From: Frondihabitans peucedani
GTDB lineage: Bacteria; Actinomycetota; Actinomycetes; Actinomycetales; Microbacteriaceae
Length of the DNA stretch: 64,000 nucleotides
Direction: 5' to 3'
Assembly (NCBI RefSeq): GCF_039537585.1
Contig: NZ_BAABAU010000004.1
Coordinates: 310,001 to 374,000, forward strand
Shown here piece by piece: positions 42,425-52,568 of this stretch; position 1 is the first letter of the stretch; each line of letters starts with the position of its first letter. Both the position numbers and the translations under genes were made by a program. The notes beneath the pieces are model-generated. The model did no database searches. It saw only the letters and a list, made by a program, of their open reading frames with translations, and was not told where the DNA came from.

Positions 42425-42646
42425 CTAGTCCTTCTTCTTCAGCTTCCGCAGGGCAGAGCCCTTGTGGGCGGCCTTCGCACCGGTCTTCTCCGACTCGACG
42501 ATGAAGGCCGGCTCGTCTTTCGACGCCGTGAACTTCTGCCCGTCGAACTCGAAGTCGCTGGTCTTCCGCTCTTTGACGACGCCCTGGGTGCGGCCCTGCG
42601 AGGTGCCCCACGAGACGCGGTCTCCGACGCTCGGTGTCTCGGCCAT
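42425..42646 (-). CDS. HVA1/TUDOR-domain (DUF2945) small protein
   Basis: A 73-aa basic protein with the pattern of the hypervirulence-associated TUDOR domain: VGDRVSWGTSQGRTQGVVKE, then HKGSALRKLKKKD at the end. The function is unknown; members are small SH3-like proteins. ATG 42646 with GGAGGAG is chosen. It follows the 113-aa gene by 2 bases, so the two are coupled. Confidence 0.8.
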   Translation of the reverse strand: MAETPSVGDRVSWGTSQGRTQGVVKERKTSDFEFDGQKFTASKDEPAFIVESEKTGAKAAHKGSALRKLKKKD

Positions 42647-42648
42647 GC

Positions 42649-42990
42649 TCACTCCTCCCACTCGAGATCGGTCGGGGCGACGCCCGCCGGTCCCTGTTCT
42701 CCGGCGCTGACCTCGGCGCCGCGCTGCCTGTCGGTCTCCGCCTCGAGCCGCTTCACGAGGTCGTCGTCGACGATCTCGTCGAACTCGCTCTCCACGGTGA
42801 CAGCCACGATCTGGCTGGCCGGACCGAGGAGGAACGTCGCGTGCCCGACCGACCCGTCATCCTGACGGATCGGGATCTCCAGCGACGCGGCGCTCTCGTT
42901 CGCAGCCAGCACCTGCGCGTAGTCGAGCAGGGCCTTGGCGATCGACGAGCCGGTGAGGATCGAGCCGTCCGCGTAGTGGATGAGTTCCAT
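42649..42990 (-). CDS. conserved hypothetical acidic protein, 113 aa
   Basis: A soluble, acidic protein without membrane segments. MELIHYADGSILTGSSIAKALLDYAQVLA suggests a short alpha/beta fold, with a charged tail. No family recognised. It forms a tight pair with the TUDOR-like gene. Good coding character and a clear ATG. Confidence 0.6.
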   Translation of the reverse strand: MELIHYADGSILTGSSIAKALLDYAQVLAANESAASLEIPIRQDDGSVGHATFLLGPASQIVAVTVESEFDEIVDDDLVKRLEAETDRQRGAEVSAGEQGPAGVAPTDLEWEE

Positions 42991-43075
42991 CGCCCCTGCC
43001 TATGCCGTCGAGGCTGAACGCTGTACCCCGATCACTGCGGACGAGCGCAGTGGAGACAGGGCATGATGGCTGTCC

Positions 43076-43576
43076 ATGGACGAGAGCCCGACGCGGGATC
43101 CGGGGAGCACGCCCGATCGCATCTCCGACCGCGACGAGACCGAGACCGAGCGTCTCGACCGCAACTGGAACGAGCTGCTGCAGGAGCTCCGGGTCACGCA
43201 GACCGGGACGCAGCTGCTGACCGGCTTCCTGCTGGCGGTCGCGTTCCAGCAGCGGTTCACGTCGCTCGACGGCTTCGAGGTGGGCGTCTACCTCGTGCTC
43301 GTCGCGCTGACCGCGGGCGCCACGATCCTGGGGCTCGCGCCGGTGAGCCTGCATCGGGCGCTGTTCCGTCGCGGCCTCCGGAAGCGGATGGTGCACACGG
43401 CGAGCGTGCTGCTCGACGTCATCCTGGTGCTCGTCGCGGCCGCCATCACGGGCACCGTGCTCCTCATCTTCGACGTGGTCGCGGGGCTGACGGCCGGGCT
43501 CGTCGCCGCCGGGATCACGGCCGCTGTGGTCGTGGTGCTCTGGCTCCTGGTGCCGCGTCGCGAGCGCAGGGCGTGA
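43076..43576 (+). CDS. DUF6328 family membrane protein
   Basis: A 166-aa protein. ETETERLDRNWNELLQELRV and the following QTGTQLLTGFLLAVAFQQRF are the DUF6328 hallmark, followed by four membrane segments. Function unknown. Divergent from the preceding pair. The overlapping frames on both strands are shadows. Confidence 0.8.
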   Translation: MDESPTRDPGSTPDRISDRDETETERLDRNWNELLQELRVTQTGTQLLTGFLLAVAFQQRFTSLDGFEVGVYLVLVALTAGATILGLAPVSLHRALFRRGLRKRMVHTASVLLDVILVLVAAAITGTVLLIFDVVAGLTAGLVAAGITAAVVVVLWLLVPRRERRA

Positions 43577-43670
43577 GGGCTGCGCAGCCCTGAAGCGGCT
43601 GCCCCCTTGCGCGGATCGGCGCCGAGCGCAATGGGTAGAAGCATATTTCTGCCGGCCGTAGGGTCAGACC

Positions 43671-43871
43671 ATGACCAGCCTCTACGAACGGAACGAGACC
43701 GTCCCGAGGGCCAGGGTCTCCCACTACCCGCCGCGGAGCCCCCAGCCGCACCTCTCGGCGCCGGCCGAGATCGCGCCCGCATCCGCTCCGTCGGCGGCGC
43801 TCGACGTCAGCTACGACGAGTTCATCATCACCGCGTCGATCGCCGTCCTCGCGACGGCCGAAGAGGCCTGA
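43671..43871 (+). CDS. small hypothetical protein, 66 aa
   Basis: MTSLYERNETVPRAR begins a Pro/Ala/Ser-rich polypeptide ending in a short hydrophobic stretch FIITASIAVLATAEEA. ATG with weak AGGGTC upstream. No family recognised; coding status moderate. Confidence 0.4.
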   Translation: MTSLYERNETVPRARVSHYPPRSPQPHLSAPAEIAPASAPSAALDVSYDEFIITASIAVLATAEEA

Positions 43872-43932
43872 CCCGCGCCGGTCAGCCTGACCCGGTCAGC
43901 TGACCCGCGCCGATCGGGTGGGCCCGCGCCGA

Positions 43933-44094
43933 TCAGGGCAGCGGGCCGTCGCCCTCCGTCGGACGCGGCTCGGGGATCCACTCGGAGCCGTCCTCGTCCG
44001 GGGTCTCGTCGGGGGTGCCGCCCGGCGTCTTCTTCTCGTCGGGTTCGTCGTCGATCGGTCCGCTCAGCGGGTCGGTGTCTCTCTCTGAGGTCAT
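43933..44094 (-). CDS. small acidic disordered protein, 53 aa
   Basis: MTSERDTDPLSGPIDDEPDE begins a protein rich in Asp, Glu, Pro and Gly with little order expected. AAAGG precedes the ATG. Similar short acidic proteins are common in this bacterial group; function unknown. Confidence 0.5.
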   Translation of the reverse strand: MTSERDTDPLSGPIDDEPDEKKTPGGTPDETPDEDGSEWIPEPRPTEGDGPLP

Positions 44095-44202
44095 GATGAG
44101 CCTTTCGTTCGGTGCCTCGACCGTACGCCGCGACGAGACTCGATGTCCTGGCCGCGGGGTACGCGCCCGTGCTCGCGTCGGCACGCGCCGACGGCGGGAG
44201 CG

Positions 44203-44475
44203 TCAGGCCTCGGCGACGATCCGGAAGGCCCTGACCTCGTCGGTGAAGACGATCCCGGCGACGCTCATGCCGTCCGGCACGCCCTCCTCGAGCTGACGGA
44301 CGATCCGGGCCTGGGACGTGCTCGTCCGGTCTTCGTGGAGGAGCGTCCCGGCACCGTCGGAGTAGATCGCGTACGCGTGCACGGGGGTCCGTCCGTCGTC
44401 GTGAGGCGCACCGGCCGGCACTCCTCGACCACGGCGAGACCTCGGCCGGAGTCCGGGGGTGGTGGCCCCCGTCAT
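44203..44475 (-). CDS. hypothetical protein, 90 aa
   Basis: A soluble protein whose C-terminal 60 residues (from VHAYAIYSDGAG) look folded and GC3-biased. The first 30 residues are Arg/Gly-rich, so the true start may be the GTG before HAYAIY. No family recognised. Confidence 0.4.
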   Translation of the reverse strand: MTGATTPGLRPRSRRGRGVPAGAPHDDGRTPVHAYAIYSDGAGTLLHEDRTSTSQARIVRQLEEGVPDGMSVAGIVFTDEVRAFRIVAEA

Positions 44476-44523
44476 CCGAAGCCTAGGCCGCCGGGTCGTC
44501 GGCCGCTCAGGGTCGGCCGCGCC

Positions 44524-45264
44524 TCAGCCCTCGAACCACCCCAGCGGGTGCTGGTCGGCGGTCAGCGTGCGCCGCTCACCGCGAGGCCGCGCCCAGCGGG
44601 CCGCGTTGGCCAGCACCCGGCGGATGTCGGGGTGGTGGTACACCGGGTACTCCTGGTCTCCGGGCGAGAAGTAGAAGACCCGGCCGAGGCCGCGCGTGTA
44701 GGCCACCCCCGAGCGGAACACCTCGCCGCCGGCGAACGTCGACAGGAACACCTCCTCGTCGGGCACCGGGATGTCGAAGAACTCCCCGTACATCTCCTGC
44801 CGCTCGATCCGGATGGGGTGCGGCACGCCCTCGGCGATCGGGTGGCCCGGCATGACCGTCCAGACGAGCTCCCGCTCGCCGTCGTTCCGCCACTTCAGCG
44901 AGCACGTCGTGCCCATCAGGCGCTTGAAGACCTTCGAGTAGTGGCCGGAGTGCAGGACGACGAGGCCCATGCCGGCGTGCACGTGGTCGACGACGCGCTG
45001 CGCGACCTCGTCGGACACCTCGTCGTGCGCGATGTGACCCCACCAGAAGAGCACGTCGGTCTGGGCCAGCACCTCCTCGGTGAGGCCGTGCTCAGGATCG
45101 CGCAGGGTCGCCGTCGCCACGGAAGCCCCGTCGCCGAGGTGCTCGCGGAGCCCCGCGGCCACGACCTCGTGGATGCCGTCGGGGTAGTTCGCCACGACCA
45201 CGGCGTCGCCGCGCGTCTCGTGGACGAACTCGTTCCAGACGGTGATGCGGATGCTGTCGCTCAC
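44524..45264 (-). CDS. ThuA-domain protein
   Basis: A 246-aa ThuA-like protein of the class I glutamine-amidotransferase-like fold: [10 protein letters not shown] at the start, [28 protein letters not shown], and [16 protein letters not shown] near the end. ThuA in rhizobia works with ThuB to oxidise trehalose-type disaccharides to 3-keto forms. Here it follows a Gfo/Idh/MocA gene (GTGA overlap), the same pairing. GTG start. Last gene of the ROK-linked operon. Confidence 0.87.
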   Translation of the reverse strand: MSDSIRITVWNEFVHETRGDAVVVANYPDGIHEVVAAGLREHLGDGASVATATLRDPEHGLTEEVLAQTDVLFWWGHIAHDEVSDEVAQRVVDHVHAGMGLVVLHSGHYSKVFKRLMGTTCSLKWRNDGERELVWTVMPGHPIAEGVPHPIRIERQEMYGEFFDIPVPDEEVFLSTFAGGEVFRSGVAYTRGLGRVFYFSPGDQEYPVYHHPDIRRVLANAARWARPRGERRTLTADQHPLGWFEG

Positions 45265-46388
45265 AGCGCCTCTCCTTCGACCTCGACCTCGTGGCCCGCG
45301 GCGGCCGACGCGTAGATCGCGTCGACGACGCGGCTGCGGTGCAGCGCGTACTCGCCGTAGTGGTTCGTGTACCGCGGGGCGCTCGCGCCCTCGCCCTGGC
45401 GGATCGCCTCGAGGAACCCGGCGATGACCGTCCGGTGGTGCCCGGCGGGCACGTGCACGGCGGGCCGCGCGACCGTCGGGACGCCCTCGACGTCCGAGTA
45501 GAGCGTCAGCGTGCCCTCGGTCGAGTAGTCGTCGACGTGCAGGCGCGCACCCCCGGTCGAGCCGAGGAGCTCGACCTCGATGTCCTCGTGGTTCTTCGAG
45601 TACGACGCCCAGGAGGCCTGAAGCAGGAGGCTCGCGCCGGTGTCGAAGCGGAGCAGCGCGCTGGCGAAGTCCTCCACGTCGAACGCGTGCGTGCCGTCGC
45701 TCGACGCGGGCACCTTCGTGCCGCCCCCGCGGCCGCGCCTGCCGAGCTCGTTGTAGGTGACGGCGCTGGCCGTGACGACGCGGGGCTCGCCCATCAGGTG
45801 GAGCGCGATGTCGAGCACGTGCGAGCCGAGGTCGATCAGCGGACCGCCGCCCGCGGTCGCCCGGCTGGTGAACCAGGAGCCGAGGCCCGGGATTGCCGAG
45901 CGCCGGAGCCAGCTGGCCCTGGCGTGGTAGATCTCGCCGATCGGATCGTCGGCGAGGAAGTCGCCGAGGAACGCGACGTCGGCGCGACGGCGGTGGTTGT
46001 ATGCCACCTCGAGGACCCGGTCGGCGGCCTTCGCCTCCGCGACCATCTCGGCCGCGAGGTCGCCGGTCGTCGCGAGCGGCTTCTCGCAGAAGACGTGCTT
46101 GCCGCTCTGGAGGGCCGCCATCGCGATCGGGTGGTGGAGGTCGTTCGGGACGCCGATCGAGACGATGTCGAGGTCGTCCCTCGCGACGAGATCCTGCCAG
46201 TCGGCGTAGAGGTGCGGCACGCCGCGGCTCCGGCCGAGCTCCTCGAGGCGCGCCGGCTCCTGGCCCGCGAGCGCGACCACGGTCGCCCCGGGGAGGTCCG
46301 TGAAGGCGTCGAGGTGCGTCGATCCTGCGAATCCGAGACCGATCACTCCGACGCGGAGGTCGTCCGTGCTGGTGTCTGTGACGTTCAT
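45261..46388 (-). CDS. Gfo/Idh/MocA family oxidoreductase (ThuB-like)
   Basis: A 375-aa NAD(P)-dependent dehydrogenase. [15 protein letters not shown] is the nucleotide-binding loop, EKPLA holds the catalytic-site Lys, and [14 protein letters not shown] carries the conserved His. Enzymes of this family next to ThuA oxidise C3 of glucosides. ATG 46388 overlaps the GH13 stop (ATGA). It shares an operon with a sugar transporter and an alpha-glucosidase, so its substrate is likely the imported glucoside. Confidence 0.88.
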   Translation of the reverse strand: MNVTDTSTDDLRVGVIGLGFAGSTHLDAFTDLPGATVVALAGQEPARLEELGRSRGVPHLYADWQDLVARDDLDIVSIGVPNDLHHPIAMAALQSGKHVFCEKPLATTGDLAAEMVAEAKAADRVLEVAYNHRRRADVAFLGDFLADDPIGEIYHARASWLRRSAIPGLGSWFTSRATAGGGPLIDLGSHVLDIALHLMGEPRVVTASAVTYNELGRRGRGGGTKVPASSDGTHAFDVEDFASALLRFDTGASLLLQASWASYSKNHEDIEVELLGSTGGARLHVDDYSTEGTLTLYSDVEGVPTVARPAVHVPAGHHRTVIAGFLEAIRQGEGASAPRYTNHYGEYALHRSRVVDAIYASAAAGHEVEVEGEAL

Positions 46389-48040
46389 GCCTTGATCCAA
46401 GCAGTCGAGGCGCCCTGCAGGCGACCGTCCTGCACCGGAGTCGTCGCCAGCAGGAGCTCGCCCGCGGGAAGCTCGAACGGCTCGTCGCCGAACGTCGTGA
46501 CGGAGGTCCAGCCGTTGGGCCGACGGAACGCGAGGACGTCGTCGCGCCCGGTCTCGATCCACTCCAGGCCGCCGGAGCGGAGCCGGCTGCGGAGCGCGAG
46601 CGCGTTCCGGTAGAGGTTCAGGGTGGAGTCGGGATCGGAGTCCTCCGCCTCGACGCTCGAGTCGCCGAACCAGCTCGGCTGCGGGAGGTGGGGCGCGGCG
46701 TCGCCGAACCCGAACGACGGACCCGACGTGGTCCACGGGATCGGCACGCGACAGCCGTCTCGGCCCATGTCGACGCCGGGGTTGCGGAAGAACGACGGAT
46801 CCTGCCGCTCGGCCGCGGGGATGTCGGCGACCTCGTGCAGCCCCAGTTCCTCCCCCTGGTAGAGGTAGGCCGATCCTGGGAGGGCCAGCTCGAGGAGCGT
46901 CGCAGCCCTGGCCCGCCGGAGGCCCAGCTCGCGGTCGACGGCGGGCGTCGTGCCGCCGGACAGCAGCCACTCGGCGCCCTGCTTGACCGGGTTGCCGTCG
47001 CGCGCGGGGAGGCCGTAGCGGGTCGCGTGGCGGACGACGTCGTGGTTCGAGAACACCCACGTCGACGACGAGCCCGACCGCTCGCTCAGACCGAGGTTGA
47101 ACTCGATGACGGAGCGGAACTGCGCCGCGTCGAAGTCGGCCTCGAGGAGGTCGAAGTTGAAGGCCTGACCGAGGCCCTCGGCGCTGGCGTAGCGGGCCCG
47201 CCGGTCGGCGGCGACCCAGGCCTCGGCGACGGCCGTGCGGGCGGGAGTGTAGGAGTCGAACACCTCGCGCCACTCGGCGTAGATGTCGTGGACGTCGTCG
47301 CGGTCCCACATCGGATGGGTGCCGTCGACGGGCATGGCGTCGAGCTCGGCCTGGCTCGGCAGCACCTCGGGGAGGTCTTTGGCGAGGCCGTGGGCGACGT
47401 CGATGCGGAAGCCCTGCACCCCGCGGTCCGACCAGAAGCGGAGGGTCTCGAGGAAGTCCGCCCGGACCTCGGGGTTCTTCCAGTCGAGGTCGGGCTGCTC
47501 CTTCGCGAAGTAGTGGTGGTACCACTGGCCGTCGCCGACGGGCTCCCAGGCCGGGCCGCCGAAGGTCGAGGTCCAGTCGGCCGGCGGCAGCTCGCCGTTC
47601 TCGCCGAGGCCGTCGCGGAAGAGGTACCGCGCGCGGGCGGCGGACCCCTTCGGCGACCGGAGCGCCTCCTGGAACCAGGCGTGCCGGTCGGAGGTGTGGT
47701 TCGGGACGATGTCGACGATGCAGCGGATGCCCGCGGCGTCGAGGGCGGTGATGAGCTCGTCGAAGTCGTCGAGCGTGCCGAGCCGGGGATCGACGGCGCG
47801 GTAGTCGTCGACGTCGTAGCCGCCGTCGGCGAGCGCGGACGGGTAGAACGGGCTCAGCCAGACAGCGTCGACGCCGAGACTCGCGAGGTACGGCACTCGC
47901 CGGGTGATGCCCGGGAGGTCGCCGATGCCGTCGCCGTTCGAGTCTGCGAACGAGCGGGGGTAGATCTGGTAGACGGCCGCGTCGCGCCACCAGGTCTCGT
48001 CGGTCGTCGTCGAGGGGCGGGTGGGGAGGGTGTCGGTCAT
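46385..48040 (-). CDS. GH13 alpha-glucosidase (oligo-1,6-/trehalulose-type)
   Basis: A 551-aa cytosolic GH13 enzyme. Catalytic residues: Asp in GFRIDVAHG (about 210), Glu in AVAEAWV (about 271) and Asp in FSNHDVVRH (about 331). [32 protein letters not shown] is the common start of oligo-1,6-glucosidase/alpha-glucosidase barrels. Hydrolyses alpha-linked disaccharides or short oligosaccharides. ATG 48040 is chosen; upstream frame overlaps the permease. Within the ROK-linked operon. Confidence 0.92.
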   Translation of the reverse strand: MTDTLPTRPSTTTDETWWRDAAVYQIYPRSFADSNGDGIGDLPGITRRVPYLASLGVDAVWLSPFYPSALADGGYDVDDYRAVDPRLGTLDDFDELITALDAAGIRCIVDIVPNHTSDRHAWFQEALRSPKGSAARARYLFRDGLGENGELPPADWTSTFGGPAWEPVGDGQWYHHYFAKEQPDLDWKNPEVRADFLETLRFWSDRGVQGFRIDVAHGLAKDLPEVLPSQAELDAMPVDGTHPMWDRDDVHDIYAEWREVFDSYTPARTAVAEAWVAADRRARYASAEGLGQAFNFDLLEADFDAAQFRSVIEFNLGLSERSGSSSTWVFSNHDVVRHATRYGLPARDGNPVKQGAEWLLSGGTTPAVDRELGLRRARAATLLELALPGSAYLYQGEELGLHEVADIPAAERQDPSFFRNPGVDMGRDGCRVPIPWTTSGPSFGFGDAAPHLPQPSWFGDSSVEAEDSDPDSTLNLYRNALALRSRLRSGGLEWIETGRDDVLAFRRPNGWTSVTTFGDEPFELPAGELLLATTPVQDGRLQGASTAWIKA

Positions 48041-48090
48041 CGAGACGATGCTCCGTTTCGTGCGTCGGGGGTCGGGTCGGGATGTCGTCG

Positions 48091-49002
48091 CTACTTGATG
48101 GCGCCCTGCGTGACCCCGGCCATCACCCAGCGCTGGGTGAAGAGGTAGACCAGGATCGCGGGGGCCATCGCCATCAGGTACGAGGCGAACGACACGTTGT
48201 AGTTGTTGCTGAACTGGGTCTGGAAGATCTGCTGCAGCACCGGCAGGGTCTGCATCGCCGGGTCGGACGTGATCAGGCTCGGCATGACGAAGTCGTTCCA
48301 CGATGCCAGGAACGCGAAGATCCCGACCGTCGCGCTCATCGGCGCCAGCAGCGGGAAGATCAGCTGCCAGAAGACCTGCCCGGTGGTCGCTCCCTCGAGA
48401 CGCGCGCTCTCCTCGAGCTCGTCTGGGATCGAGCGGAGGAACGCCGTGAAGAGCAGCACGCTGAAGCCGAGCTGGAACATGACGTGCAGGATCGCGACGC
48501 CGAGCGGGTTGTCGAGGTGCGCGAGACCGGTCAGCTTCACCTGCGAGAGCGCCACCACCGGGAACGGCAGGAACAGCGCCGCCAGCAGGTAGTAGAACGA
48601 CCAGCGGAAGAAGCGGCGGTCCCAGTTGCGCGAGATCGCGTAGGCAGCGAAGGCGCTGAGCAGGATCGTCCCGACCACCGTGAACGCGGAGACCCCGACC
48701 GAGATCGCGAAGCTGCGCGGGAACGTGGTGAGGTTCCACGCCTGCACGAAGCCGTCGAGCGTGAACGGCGCGGGCAGGCTGAAGGCGTTGCCGTCGACCG
48801 CCTGCGAGGTGGTCTTGAAGGCCATCGTGAGCGTGACGTAGAGCGGGATCAGGACGGCCAGCGAGCAGACCGCGAGGGCGATCGTGACCGGCCAGTTGAA
48901 GCGCTCGGGCCGACCGGCCCGGGGCGCCTTCACGGAGTCGGCGTCGCGGCCGCGGAGCTCACCGCTCGTAGTGGACGTGGCGAGAGGGATCTGGGTGGAC
49001 AT
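48091..49002 (-). CDS. carbohydrate ABC transporter permease (MalG-like)
   Basis: A 303-aa permease, six membrane segments, EAA loop EESARLEGATTGQVFWQLIFPLLAP. A 35-residue polar N-tail. ATG 49002 shares a base with the upstream stop (TGATG). Confidence 0.92.
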   Translation of the reverse strand: MSTQIPLATSTTSGELRGRDADSVKAPRAGRPERFNWPVTIALAVCSLAVLIPLYVTLTMAFKTTSQAVDGNAFSLPAPFTLDGFVQAWNLTTFPRSFAISVGVSAFTVVGTILLSAFAAYAISRNWDRRFFRWSFYYLLAALFLPFPVVALSQVKLTGLAHLDNPLGVAILHVMFQLGFSVLLFTAFLRSIPDELEESARLEGATTGQVFWQLIFPLLAPMSATVGIFAFLASWNDFVMPSLITSDPAMQTLPVLQQIFQTQFSNNYNVSFASYLMAMAPAILVYLFTQRWVMAGVTQGAIK

Positions 49003-49931
49003 CAGAGACCGGACCTTCCGCGCGTGGCGCGCAGCTGGAGGAGAGCGATCACGATCGCGATCAGGAAGAAGATGGTCGCGTTCGCCATCTGGTAGGCGTA
49101 GTCGCCGTTCGTGAAGCCGTTGAAGATCGACATCGCGATGCTCGTCGTCGACGTGCCGGGCCCGCCGTTCGTGAGGCCGACGATGATGTCGTACGAGTTC
49201 AGGAAGTTCTTGAAGCCGATGATCACGTTGATGAGGATGTAGCCCGCCGTCAGCGGGATCGTGATCGAGCGCAGCTGGCGGGCGGCTGAGGCACCGTCGA
49301 GGGCCGCCGCCTCGTAGACGTCGGCGGGGATCGCCAGGATGCCGGCGATGTAGATCAGGATCGTCGACGGGATCGCCTGCCACGCGGTCACCACCACGAT
49401 CGCCAGCCACGCCCAGTCGGGGTTCGCGAGCAGGCTGCTCTCGAGCGGCCCGAACCCGAGGGCCGTCGCCGCCGCCGGGATCGAGTTGGAGAACAGGAAG
49501 TTGAAGACGTAGGCGATGACGATGCCCGAGACGACCATCGGCAGCACGAAGACCGCACGCAGAGCGACCTTGGCGCGGATCCTGGCCGTGAGCCCGATCG
49601 CCAGGAGGAACGCGATCGCGTTGACGACCGCGACCGTGACGAGCGCGAACCCGATCGTGAACCCGTAGGCGCTCCGGATCGAGGGGTCGGAGAACAGGGC
49701 GATGTAGTTGATGAAGCCGGTGAACCCGAACTGCCCGAACCCGACCGAGTCGGTGAAGCTGTAGAAGATCCCCGTCACCGCCGGGAGGGCGATCGCCAGG
49801 GTGAACAGCACCAGACCCGGGAGCAGGAAGGCGTAGAAGGTCTTGTCGATCCTGCGCCGGCCTCGTCGACCGCTCGCCGGGGTGTCGGCGCGCGTCTTCG
49901 GGCGGGGGCTGGCCTGGGGCACGACGGCCAT
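49002..49931 (-). CDS. carbohydrate ABC transporter permease (MalF-like)
   Basis: A 309-aa permease with an Arg/Pro-rich N-tail, six membrane segments and the EAA loop YEAAALDGASAARQLRSITIPLTAG. Follows the binding-protein gene by 26 bases. Confidence 0.92.
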   Translation of the reverse strand: MAVVPQASPRPKTRADTPASGRRGRRRIDKTFYAFLLPGLVLFTLAIALPAVTGIFYSFTDSVGFGQFGFTGFINYIALFSDPSIRSAYGFTIGFALVTVAVVNAIAFLLAIGLTARIRAKVALRAVFVLPMVVSGIVIAYVFNFLFSNSIPAAATALGFGPLESSLLANPDWAWLAIVVVTAWQAIPSTILIYIAGILAIPADVYEAAALDGASAARQLRSITIPLTAGYILINVIIGFKNFLNSYDIIVGLTNGGPGTSTTSIAMSIFNGFTNGDYAYQMANATIFFLIAIVIALLQLRATRGRSGL

Positions 49932-49957
49932 GTCGTTCTCGTTTCTGTCGAGGAGGG

Positions 49958-51247
49958 TCAGGAGCGGATTGCGAGGCGAGCCCAGTCGCCGTCGAGCTGC
50001 CGGAGGACGGACTCGGGCTTCGCGCCGAGGGCGATCGACTGCGCGTAGTTCGCCAGCGGGATCTCGGACGGCACGAGCTGCGAGCCGCCGAGGTAGAACG
50101 CGGCGTCGTCGTAGTACTTCTGCATCCCGACGAGCGCCGGGTTCGACGTGGGAGGTGCGTCCTTCGTCGTGCCGAAGGCGTTGTTGTCGGCGTTGTACCT
50201 GTTCTGGATTTCAGGGCGCATCAGGAACGAGAGGAAGCTGCGCGCCGCCTCCTTCTTCTTCGACACCTCGGGGATCCAGAGCGCCAGGTCGACGTTCACG
50301 CGGACCTTCAGGTCGGCGGGATCGTTCGTCACCGGCAGCGGGAAGGTGCCGACGGCCAGCTTCGCGTCGGTCTTGGCGATCTCGTTGAGCGCCCACGGGC
50401 CCTGCAGGTACATCGCCGCCTCGCCCTTCGCGAAGGCGAGGTTGCCGTCGCCGTAGCCGCGGCTGGAGGCGTTCCTGTTCGCGTAGCGGCCGAGCTGCAC
50501 CATGCGCTCGCTCGCCTCGCGGAAGTCCTTCTCGAACGAGACCCGCGAGGCGGCGTCGACGGCGGTGCCCTCGGCGCGGAGGCGACGGAAGAAGTCGGGC
50601 ACGTCGACCATGCCGCCGACGGTGTAGTCGAACAGGCCCTGGGCGATGGTCCAGGTGTCTTTGTAGGTGTTGTAGAACGGGGCGACGCCCGCCTTCTGGA
50701 ACGTCTCGCAGGCGGCGACGAGCTCGTCGAAGGTGGTCGGGACCTCGACCCGGTGCTTCGCGAAGAGGTCTCGGTTGTAGAGCACGCTGGCGGCCGTCAG
50801 CGAGTAGGGGATCGCGCTCGTCCGCCCGGGATAGTCGGCCGTCTCTCTGAGGAGCGGCTTGATGTCGGGATTGATCGTCGCCGCCTCGGGCATGTCGCTC
50901 AGGTCGCTGAGGGCACCGCGCTCGACGAACTGGACGACGGAGAAGTTGTAGTTCCAGCAGCCGAGGTCGGGCGGCGAGTTGCGGACGAAGTCGGCGGACA
51001 TGTTCGATGTCGAGTCGCGGACCACGCGGACCTTCGACTGCTCCCGGTGGAACTTCTCGATCAGGGTGTCGAAGTAGCCGATGACCTCGGGCTTCGAGAC
51101 GTAGAAGCTGATCTCGGTGACGCCGGACGAGCTGCCGCCCGGACCCGCGCATCCTGCCAGGGCGACGCCGGCGCCGAGAGCACCCGCACCCAGGAGGAAC
51201 GAGCGGCGGCTGAGGCCGGACGGCCCGAGGGGTGGTCGTGGATTCAC
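49958..51247 (-). CDS. extracellular sugar-binding protein with combined Tat/lipoprotein signal
   Basis: A 429-aa family 1 binding protein. The signal has a twin-arginine start (SRRSFLLGAG) and a lipobox (LAGC), so it is probably exported by Tat and lipid-anchored. GYFDTLIEKFH, PPDLGCWNYNF and AMYLQGPWALNEI are typical. GTG start with GGAG. First gene of the ROK-linked operon. Confidence 0.9.
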   Translation of the reverse strand: MNPRPPLGPSGLSRRSFLLGAGALGAGVALAGCAGPGGSSSGVTEISFYVSKPEVIGYFDTLIEKFHREQSKVRVVRDSTSNMSADFVRNSPPDLGCWNYNFSVVQFVERGALSDLSDMPEAATINPDIKPLLRETADYPGRTSAIPYSLTAASVLYNRDLFAKHRVEVPTTFDELVAACETFQKAGVAPFYNTYKDTWTIAQGLFDYTVGGMVDVPDFFRRLRAEGTAVDAASRVSFEKDFREASERMVQLGRYANRNASSRGYGDGNLAFAKGEAAMYLQGPWALNEIAKTDAKLAVGTFPLPVTNDPADLKVRVNVDLALWIPEVSKKKEAARSFLSFLMRPEIQNRYNADNNAFGTTKDAPPTSNPALVGMQKYYDDAAFYLGGSQLVPSEIPLANYAQSIALGAKPESVLRQLDGDWARLAIRS

Positions 51248-51299
51248 GTCGTCGTCTCCTTCAGAGCCAGGAACCCCGTCGGCCCTCGCTCGCCGATTA

Positions 51300-51320
51300 A
51301 TCTAGCAAGTAAATTTAGAT
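51300..51320. promoter_or_regulatory. AT-rich inverted repeat, candidate ROK operator
   Basis: ATCTA-N11-TAGAT lies within an AT-rich patch in the divergent gap between the binding-protein and ROK genes. ROK regulators of actinobacteria often bind AT-rich palindromes near their own start. Weak symmetry; by eye only. Confidence 0.35.
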
Positions 51321-51365
51321 CCTGCATCAATAGGGCTCGAGATTATTTCACGCTACGTTCGAGCC

Positions 51366-52568
51366 ATGACGACCGAACGCGCAGCCAGCTCGCCCCAGGT
51401 GCTGCGCCGCATCAACTCCGAGGCCCTGCTGGCCCGCGCGCTGACGACGGGGGCCTTCGACGCCTCCGCCGCGATGCTCGCCACCGGCCTCACCCGCTCG
51501 ACCGTGCTGGCGCTCTGCGAGGAGCTCGTGCGGCTCGGCTGGCTCGTGCGACTCGACGACTCGCGAGCCGCCGGCGAGTACAGCAAGGGGCGCCCCGCCA
51601 GCCGCTGGGAGCTCCAGCCGCGGGCAGGTCACGTCGTCGGCGTGGACGCCGGCCAGCACACCGTCTCGGCGGTCGTCGCCGACCTGCGCGGCGACTTCAC
51701 CGGCGGCGTCCACCTGGCCGTCGCCGAGGACGCCGCCCCCGACGTGCGGCGGGAGATCACCCGCACGGCGGTCCTCCGCGCGCTCGACGAGGCCTCCGTC
51801 GAGGCCGGCTCGGTCTTCGCCACCGTCATCGGGGTCCCGGCGCCCGTCGACGGATCGGGGCGCTCGCCCTCCGGCGACGACCACTACTGGACGACCATGA
51901 ACCCCGGCCTCGTCGACGCCTTCGACGGCCTCGGGGAGGTCGTCGTCGACAACGACGCCAACCTCGCCGCCATCGCGGAGCAGGCCCTCGGCGCCGGGCG
52001 CGACGTCGACTCGTTCGCCGCGCTCCTGTCCGGCGAGCGCTTCGGCGCCGGACTCGTCGTCGACCGGGCGCTCCTCCGCGGGCGGCACGGCGGCGCGGGC
52101 GAGATGCGCGTGCTCAACCTCGTCGAGGGGGTCGGCAGCGCCGACGGCCTCGGCGCCCTCGCGCGGGATCTCGCCCGCACCGCCCGGGCGGAGGAGCGCA
52201 TCGCCGCGGACTCGCCGCTCGCCGCGGTCCCGACCGCCGAGCTCGGATCGGACGTCGTGTTCGCCGCCGCGAGTGCGGGCGACCCGACTGCGCTGGCGAT
52301 CGTCCGCACCCTCGGGCAGCGCCTCGCCCGGGTCTGCCTGGTGCTCTCCAGCCTCATCGACGTGGAGCGGGTGGTGCTGTCGGGCGCACTCGCGGCCGCC
52401 GCGGGGCCGGTGATCGAGGAGGCTCGCGGGATCCTGCGCACGGAGTTCTACCCGCCGGTGCCCGAGCTCGTGGCGTCGTCGCTCGGAGCCGAGACCGTCG
52501 TGCTGGGTGCGGTGCAGCGGGGCGTCGCGCTCGTGCGGGCGGCGCCGCTCGACTTCCGCGTCTCCTGA
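51366..52568 (+). CDS. ROK family transcriptional regulator
   Basis: A 400-aa repressor-type ROK protein: an N-terminal HTH (MLATGLTRSTVLALCEELVRLGWL) joined to a sugar-kinase-fold domain (VVGVDAGQHTVSAVVADL, VVDNDANLAAIAEQALG, GEMRVLN). The kinase-type zinc Cys cluster is missing, so it is a sensor rather than an enzyme. Divergent from the disaccharide operon and probably its regulator. Confidence 0.9.
   Translation: MTTERAASSPQVLRRINSEALLARALTTGAFDASAAMLATGLTRSTVLALCEELVRLGWLVRLDDSRAAGEYSKGRPASRWELQPRAGHVVGVDAGQHTVSAVVADLRGDFTGGVHLAVAEDAAPDVRREITRTAVLRALDEASVEAGSVFATVIGVPAPVDGSGRSPSGDDHYWTTMNPGLVDAFDGLGEVVVDNDANLAAIAEQALGAGRDVDSFAALLSGERFGAGLVVDRALLRGRHGGAGEMRVLNLVEGVGSADGLGALARDLARTARAEERIAADSPLAAVPTAELGSDVVFAAASAGDPTALAIVRTLGQRLARVCLVLSSLIDVERVVLSGALAAAAGPVIEEARGILRTEFYPPVPELVASSLGAETVVLGAVQRGVALVRAAPLDFRVS

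Noticed and set aside
45261-47990. 909-aa minus frame covering ThuB-like and part of GH13
   Set aside because: The upstream 530 residues are a shadow of GH13; the real dehydrogenase starts at 46388 with an ATGA overlap.
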